Positions 59,071 through 64,000 of a stretch of DNA of 64,000 bases are shown here, piece after piece. Under the pieces are notes generated by a model. That model saw nothing but the letters and a program-made list of their open reading frames with translations, did no database searches and was not told the DNA's origin. Each line of letters starts with the position of its first letter. Position 1 is the first letter of the stretch. Source of the DNA: Oreocharis arfaki (taxonomy: Eukaryota > Chordata > Aves > Passeriformes > Paramythiidae); the NCBI GenBank assembly GCA_013398015.1, contig VZRR01006606.1:43527-107526 (forward strand), written 5' to 3'. A program made the position numbers and the translations under genes.

Positions 59071-62000
59071 AGCTAACAACTTAGGAGGTATCAGATAGTC
59101 CCAGTACAATAAGGGTTTAGTATTGCTGCACACACCGTAGTGCGTGGCTTTTAACAAAACCCCAGGTTATACATCCTCCTACTCTTGAAAAAAAACCTGA
59201 AATGTATTAGCCTATCTGATGTATATAACTCGGACTTAAAAAGCAGAAATTTTTGCACTCGGAAAAGAAGCTGGATAAGCATTGCATATCACAAGCCCTA
59301 ATCCCACCTGGAGAGCTTATGTCCTGGCAGAGGCAGACATTGCTGCACTGGTGGCTGCAGCAAGGCCAGGTATTGTACCTCTACATGAACGCAACCAAGC
59401 ATAGACAACAGTCTGCCTTGACTGTGCTTCCCATTCCTTTGGCAGAAAGAGATGATACAGTGACAAACGAGAGTCTGCAAGGAGTAAGGGAGGATGACAA
59501 CCAAGATTAATGTTTGAGCTTTTGATTGGAAGAAAGAGACTCTCACCCTATTCTTGGCAGCTGATCCCTAAATACACTTTGAAATGAGAAACAAGGAAGT
59601 ACTAAAAAGCCCCCAAGTTATACCTTGATACGCGATTGATTTTAAATCCCATACTTGCAAAATAATTGCCAATCCTGTTATATTTCCTAGATCTATTCCA
59701 TACCAATCTTGAAGACAACAACATCAAGGGAGTAACCTTGGATGTGGCCAAATGATCTTGCAAGGTACAGCAATTATATTCCCACTGTTGCTTATTGCCT
59801 TGAAAGGTTGAAAATAAACTGAGCAAAAAAATGCTTCAGGGTGCTTTTATGGCTCTGCACCGATCTTAGACCATGGAGGCAGAAGACACAGCAACTGCAG
59901 CATCATCTGCAACATATGCGGTGTACCAGATGCTGGGACAAGTTTCTCATAAAGAGCCAAAATAGGGCTGTGAATAATTATAGGGGAAGAGTCACTAATA
60001 GTGGGAGTACAGCCTGGAAGTTGAACTTCAGCAACAAAGAGCTAGATTGCAAGGCTTTGTGCTGAAGAGTGACTGAAAACCCCTGCTTGCTCGGTGGAAC
60101 ATAGTTTGAAAAGCTCTGCCTGAATTGGCTAGAAATTTGCATGATGATCAAAGGTAAAATAACTTGAGTGGAAGAATAGCAGAAACCTGCTTCCATTTTA
60201 TTAGGCAGGATGGGAAATGGAGGCACACTGCAGGAAAAATGATAGAAAGCAGCCTGGTGGTTGCAAATCAAGGTTGAGACTTTTGTCATTAGATCAAAAT
60301 TCAGCTGCCCTTAAGTTTTTTACTGATATGCAGCTGTTCGGTCACTGTCACATGAAGGATTAGGATGTCATTCAATGCACCCACAATGTCTGACACAACA
60401 GGACTGAGATCATGATCCTTATTTACAGAGGATACAGGATGCAGAGGCAGCAGAAGCAATGAACTGGAGGTCCTGCCTACAGAACTGGAGGACAAAGGAT
60501 CCTGAATGTACTTCTGCTTCATAACTTTCTGTATTATTCACACAAAAATCAACTTAATTGATGCCTAAACAGCACAAATACAGGTAGCTGTACATGTACA
60601 CGAGACTGCGAAGAGTCTGAAACAGCTGTTTGAACAGCAGCCACTCCTGCCCCATTCCACTCATCTTGCTGTGTCATTAGTACATTTCTACCGATAGGCA
60701 GAAACCACACATTCAAGAATCCACTGTGCCTTTCGTCAAAAAAATAGACAGGAGTTTTAATACCTCAGGGACACCCTCAACCTTTAAGTACCTCTTTGGT
60801 AACACTGAATGAAAATAAGAATCTATCGCCATAGACCTGGATGTCTTCTACATATTCCAGATCCTTTATTAACTAACGAAACACTGAACTTTCATTAAAG
60901 CTGGTGTTCAATTGTGCTAACTTACCCAGAAATAGGTGCTCACCTAGTTCAGCCCTGCTCAATAAACTGAGTATCAGCAGAATGAAGGACAGATATATGC
61001 AACCACATGGTGAGAATAAACTGGAAGGCATTAATGACACTATGAGAGAAATGGAGGATGCCAATAGCAGGTTGTCCTAAACTTGGTGTCCTTGAAAAGC
61101 TTTCCATTTGAAGACCTTAAAATAGTTTACAAGTGCAAATAGTAAACCATTACATATCTGAACAGCGTAAGTGACTAAACATACTTGTTTCCTGGCTTAA
61201 TTATGATCTAGTCAGAGAAGTACATTTTTGTGTATCAAAAAAGTCTGTAATCAGGAGAATCATTATCTGGAAGTACACTGGGAAATGGGAGGTAGCAGCC
61301 AATAGCTACATGCATAATTCAAATTGTGACTCGGGATTACTCACTGGTTCACATCCTACTGGGACCAAAACATTAGTTCCAACAGTTATCAAAATGGCAA
61401 TTCAACAATACAAGTTGAAGAATTCACAAAGGAAAATCATCTCACAACTGTGAATAGCCATTTGCTAATAATAAAACATAAAGAAATGTAAACTCAGGAC
61501 AGTGTTAACTCTAAAATTTCTAGAGGACATAGATGTGGGAGACAAAGCATCTCCAACAATTCTATTTCTCACTGAAGAAAAGTTTCCTGACAAAGGTTTC
61601 TAATTTCAGTTGCTACCTCATTCCCAGTATTTGGCACACTTTGAGCAGATGATGAAGAGCAGACACTCAGCCTTAGGTCAGTACTGAAGAATTCAAGTTA
61701 CAAAAGACCCACATTATCTGCAAAACAATTATTTCTGCCTGCAAACCTGCAATATTTTTGACTGAGTGAAAAATGTCTTTCTAATGTAGATGGATGAGCT
61801 CTGACCTATGACTATCAAACATACCGTTACTCTGACAGACAGCAGAGAGGAAAAAAGTGACATTTGATTCTGATTTCAGTCACAGGAATAAAACCAGAAC
61901 AAATCCACTAAGGTACACTCCTTACAGATAGTGTTTGGTCCTTTGAGTTCAGAAGTAAAACCTGACAACAGAGTAGCATCTATCTGAAGATCTCAATCTT

Positions 62001-62196
62001 AATCTTTTTAAATGAGCCCTCACTGACTGAAGCCAAAGAGGATCACCTGTGGTTTGGCCGGGGTTACATCAGCTTTTCAGATGGAATCTGATGGAAATGT
62101 TAAGCACCTAATGGAAAGTCCTTTACTTGTGTGCAACAGTCATATAGAAAGCAACAGGCCATCTCTCTCTGTTAATGTTTCAGTTACTGTTCTTTT

Positions 62197-62412
62197 TCAG
62201 TTAATGGCTTTAAACTGAAAGAGAGTAGGTTTAGATCAGATATTATGAAAAAATACTTTACTCAGAGAGTGGTGAAGCACTGGAACAAGTTGCTCGGAGA
62301 AGCTGTGGATGCCCCATCCTTGGAAGTGTTCAAGGCCAGGCTGGATAGGGCTCGGAGCAACATGGTCTGGTGGAAGGTGCTTCCAACTGAAGCAATTCTA
62401 CGATTCTATTCT
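62197..62412 (+). mobile_element. CR1 LINE 3' fragment
   Basis: In sense orientation: ttaatggctttaaactgaaa, gagtaggtttagatcagata, tttactcagagagtggtgaa, gcactggaacaagttgctcg, ccccatccttggaagtgttc, aaggccaggctggatagggc and catggtctggtggaaggtgc, with an attctacgattctatt end. The stretch usually lying between 'ggtg' and 'cttccaa' (the catggcaggggg and gttggaactagatgatc blocks) is deleted. 5'-truncated near 62197. Confidence 0.95.
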
Positions 62413-64000
62413 TAGGGAGGCCCTCGGGTTCTCAAAGTTACTCCAAAAAATGAGAAAGAATGCTAGAAAGCTGTAAAAAAATAAAGCGTACTCCTAGTGA
62501 AAGAACAGAAGTAATTTTAAAACAATCGACAGTGAGCAGTTAGAAAAACTAGAAGTGCTGGAGAGAAATACAAACTAAAGCCTTCAGTGCAACATGAGCT
62601 GCCTCTCAGCTGGATTGGCAGACTATATAAAGGAGAGGCATCAAGTTCCAAACTGCAATACAAATATTTCACCAGGTTCTTGCTCTCAGAAAAGGTAATG
62701 ATCCTCTTGCAAATACTGAAGGAACATACATTAAAAAAAATTGAATAGTGGTGTTTCGAGAGAGATTTCATAGTCTGGAAAATCAGGCAAGGTCACCTTC
62801 ATTTGAGATCAGAAGAATGCTCACAAGCAAGGAAATTAGGACTAAAAAGTGCCATTTCATATTATCATAATCCTAATTCAGCTAATATTTCATTTTATGA
62901 GCATGGCTGAAAAAAGTTTAAAGTAATTTACTATATGAACTTAATGAAGATGAGACGGAAATCTGGAAGGTTAGCTAACTGTTGCATCATGAACAACTAC
63001 ATTTTTCCACTTCCTTTAGCTGCATTTGCCAGCAATAAAAATAATCTTGTTCCAGATTTTAAGCATGACATCCTGAAGACCTTGATCTGTCCCTCACAAG
63101 AAGTTAGATTCTACTAACTGCATCATGTATGCAACATTAGGCAAAACACAAAAAGAAAAAAATGTAGACTTAGGGTAGCTCAGAACTCCTTTAGTTTCAG
63201 ATGATTCCAAGCAGAAATGATGAGAATAATTTTAAAAAAAAAAGTGTCTTGTTGATTTAGAGGATCATGTTTTTGAAGTCATACCTTTCACTCCTTCCAT
63301 GAGGCATATGTTGACACGTTCCTGCAAAATCCACTTAAAAATACATGCTCTGTACCCAAAACCTGCTAGAGGTTAGGGAAAGTATTCTTCAGAAAATGGG
63401 TAATAATTTAAAAAATAGGTTTCATCACTAGAACTCTTTATAAATAAAAACAGACTGAAAAATGATTTTCTGAGATCTCCTTTTAAAAGTAGGAAAATTA
63501 GGGTCTTTCATTACTTCAGCCTTTGCTACTTCACAGGCTTTCCACACTGTTAGTCTTTGCTGCCTTGGGGAACAGTAACTATGATTACACAGTGCAGAAT
63601 AAGTAGCATTAACCCTAAAGCTGGATGGAACACCTAAAAATTTCTGACTCCTTCAGGATAACAAAAATGTACACTGACACTTCCACTCCACCCTTAATAA
63701 AATGAGCAACTTGTGCTTGAGGCCACTCAAGTGCCAAAGAGCTTAACTAGGCAGCCTCAGTATGAGTGTGATTATCCATTGGCTTCTCCTGGATGACCAC
63801 TTTGAGTTTCTCTGTACATATCAAATATGCCCTAAAAATGTAGATGTATTGTTTTTTCTTTCAATAAACCTGCCTTTAAGATGACACTGCAACAGTTTAG
63901 GTGCTAGTTTGTCAGCCCACATCACATTCTCCAGAAAAAACCTGACCTTTTATATTTTCCCAAATCTCTCTAATATGAAAAAAAAAAGAAACAAAAACCA
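62413..64000. other. AT-rich unique sequence, no gene recognised
   Basis: No exon or repeat family recognised to the end of the window. Only short A-runs (for example near 63234 and 63978) stand out. Confidence 0.55.

Larger units (their letters stand above)
56102..62196. other. AT-rich unique sequence, no gene recognised
   Basis: About 6 kb without a recognised exon or repeat family. It holds a 23-bp dispersed duplication (57972-57994 and 58879-58901), the ambiguous base at 58902, and an unusually AT-rich patch (58903-59070) with short ataattata palindromes. Frames near 59253-59510 and 59841-60065 have no motif. Confidence 0.55.

Noticed and set aside
59253..60065. Frames of 74-85 codons in a slightly GC-richer patch
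   Set aside because: No family resemblance, and opposite-strand frames overlap them. Nothing suggests exons.

Overview
The window looks like nuclear DNA from a bird. The evidence is the repeat content: many copies of CR1 (chicken repeat 1), the dominant avian LINE, at several stages of decay. Their 3' ends carry the diagnostic tail (short versions of a ttggaactagatgatc / ccttccaaccc / attctatgat block). One copy, at 49199-49577, resembles the CR1-J type that I recall from passerine and related bird genomes. The sequence is AT-rich, CpG-poor, and full of A/T homopolymers and short open frames. It has no bacterial gene arrangement. I found no exon, tRNA, rRNA or small-RNA gene that I can defend, so the window is best read as an intergenic stretch or the inside of a large intron.

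Layout. 1-4585 is unique AT-rich DNA. 4586-5110 is a GC-rich island with features of a solo retroviral LTR. 7590-8470 and 8640-8965 hold two very old, forward-strand CR1 ORF2 remnants. 11275-13890 is a third old CR1, split by the most striking object here: an array of about 1.1 kb (11346-12436) with a 45-bp unit. Its 22 perfect copies and one edge-mutated copy are themselves built of nine pentamers. 13.9-21.1 kb is featureless. 21.1-64 kb is unique DNA dotted with eleven short, 5'-truncated CR1 copies (seven clear forward, four reverse), counting two weak tails at 43612 and 48161 among the forward copies. There is also a second LTR-like island (32704-33290), several homopolymer or GT-rich tracts, and one ambiguous base (58902).

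No genes appear to work together here. The history is one of repeat accumulation: ancient CR1 copies decayed almost beyond recognition, later CR1 families inserted 5'-truncated copies, and a minisatellite then grew inside one of the old copies. The array is perfect within an otherwise heavily mutated element. It must therefore be far younger than its host, or be kept uniform by ongoing homogenisation. It concentrates G-quadruplex potential, CpG sites and STAT/ETS-like motifs, and is the best candidate for an undescribed feature.
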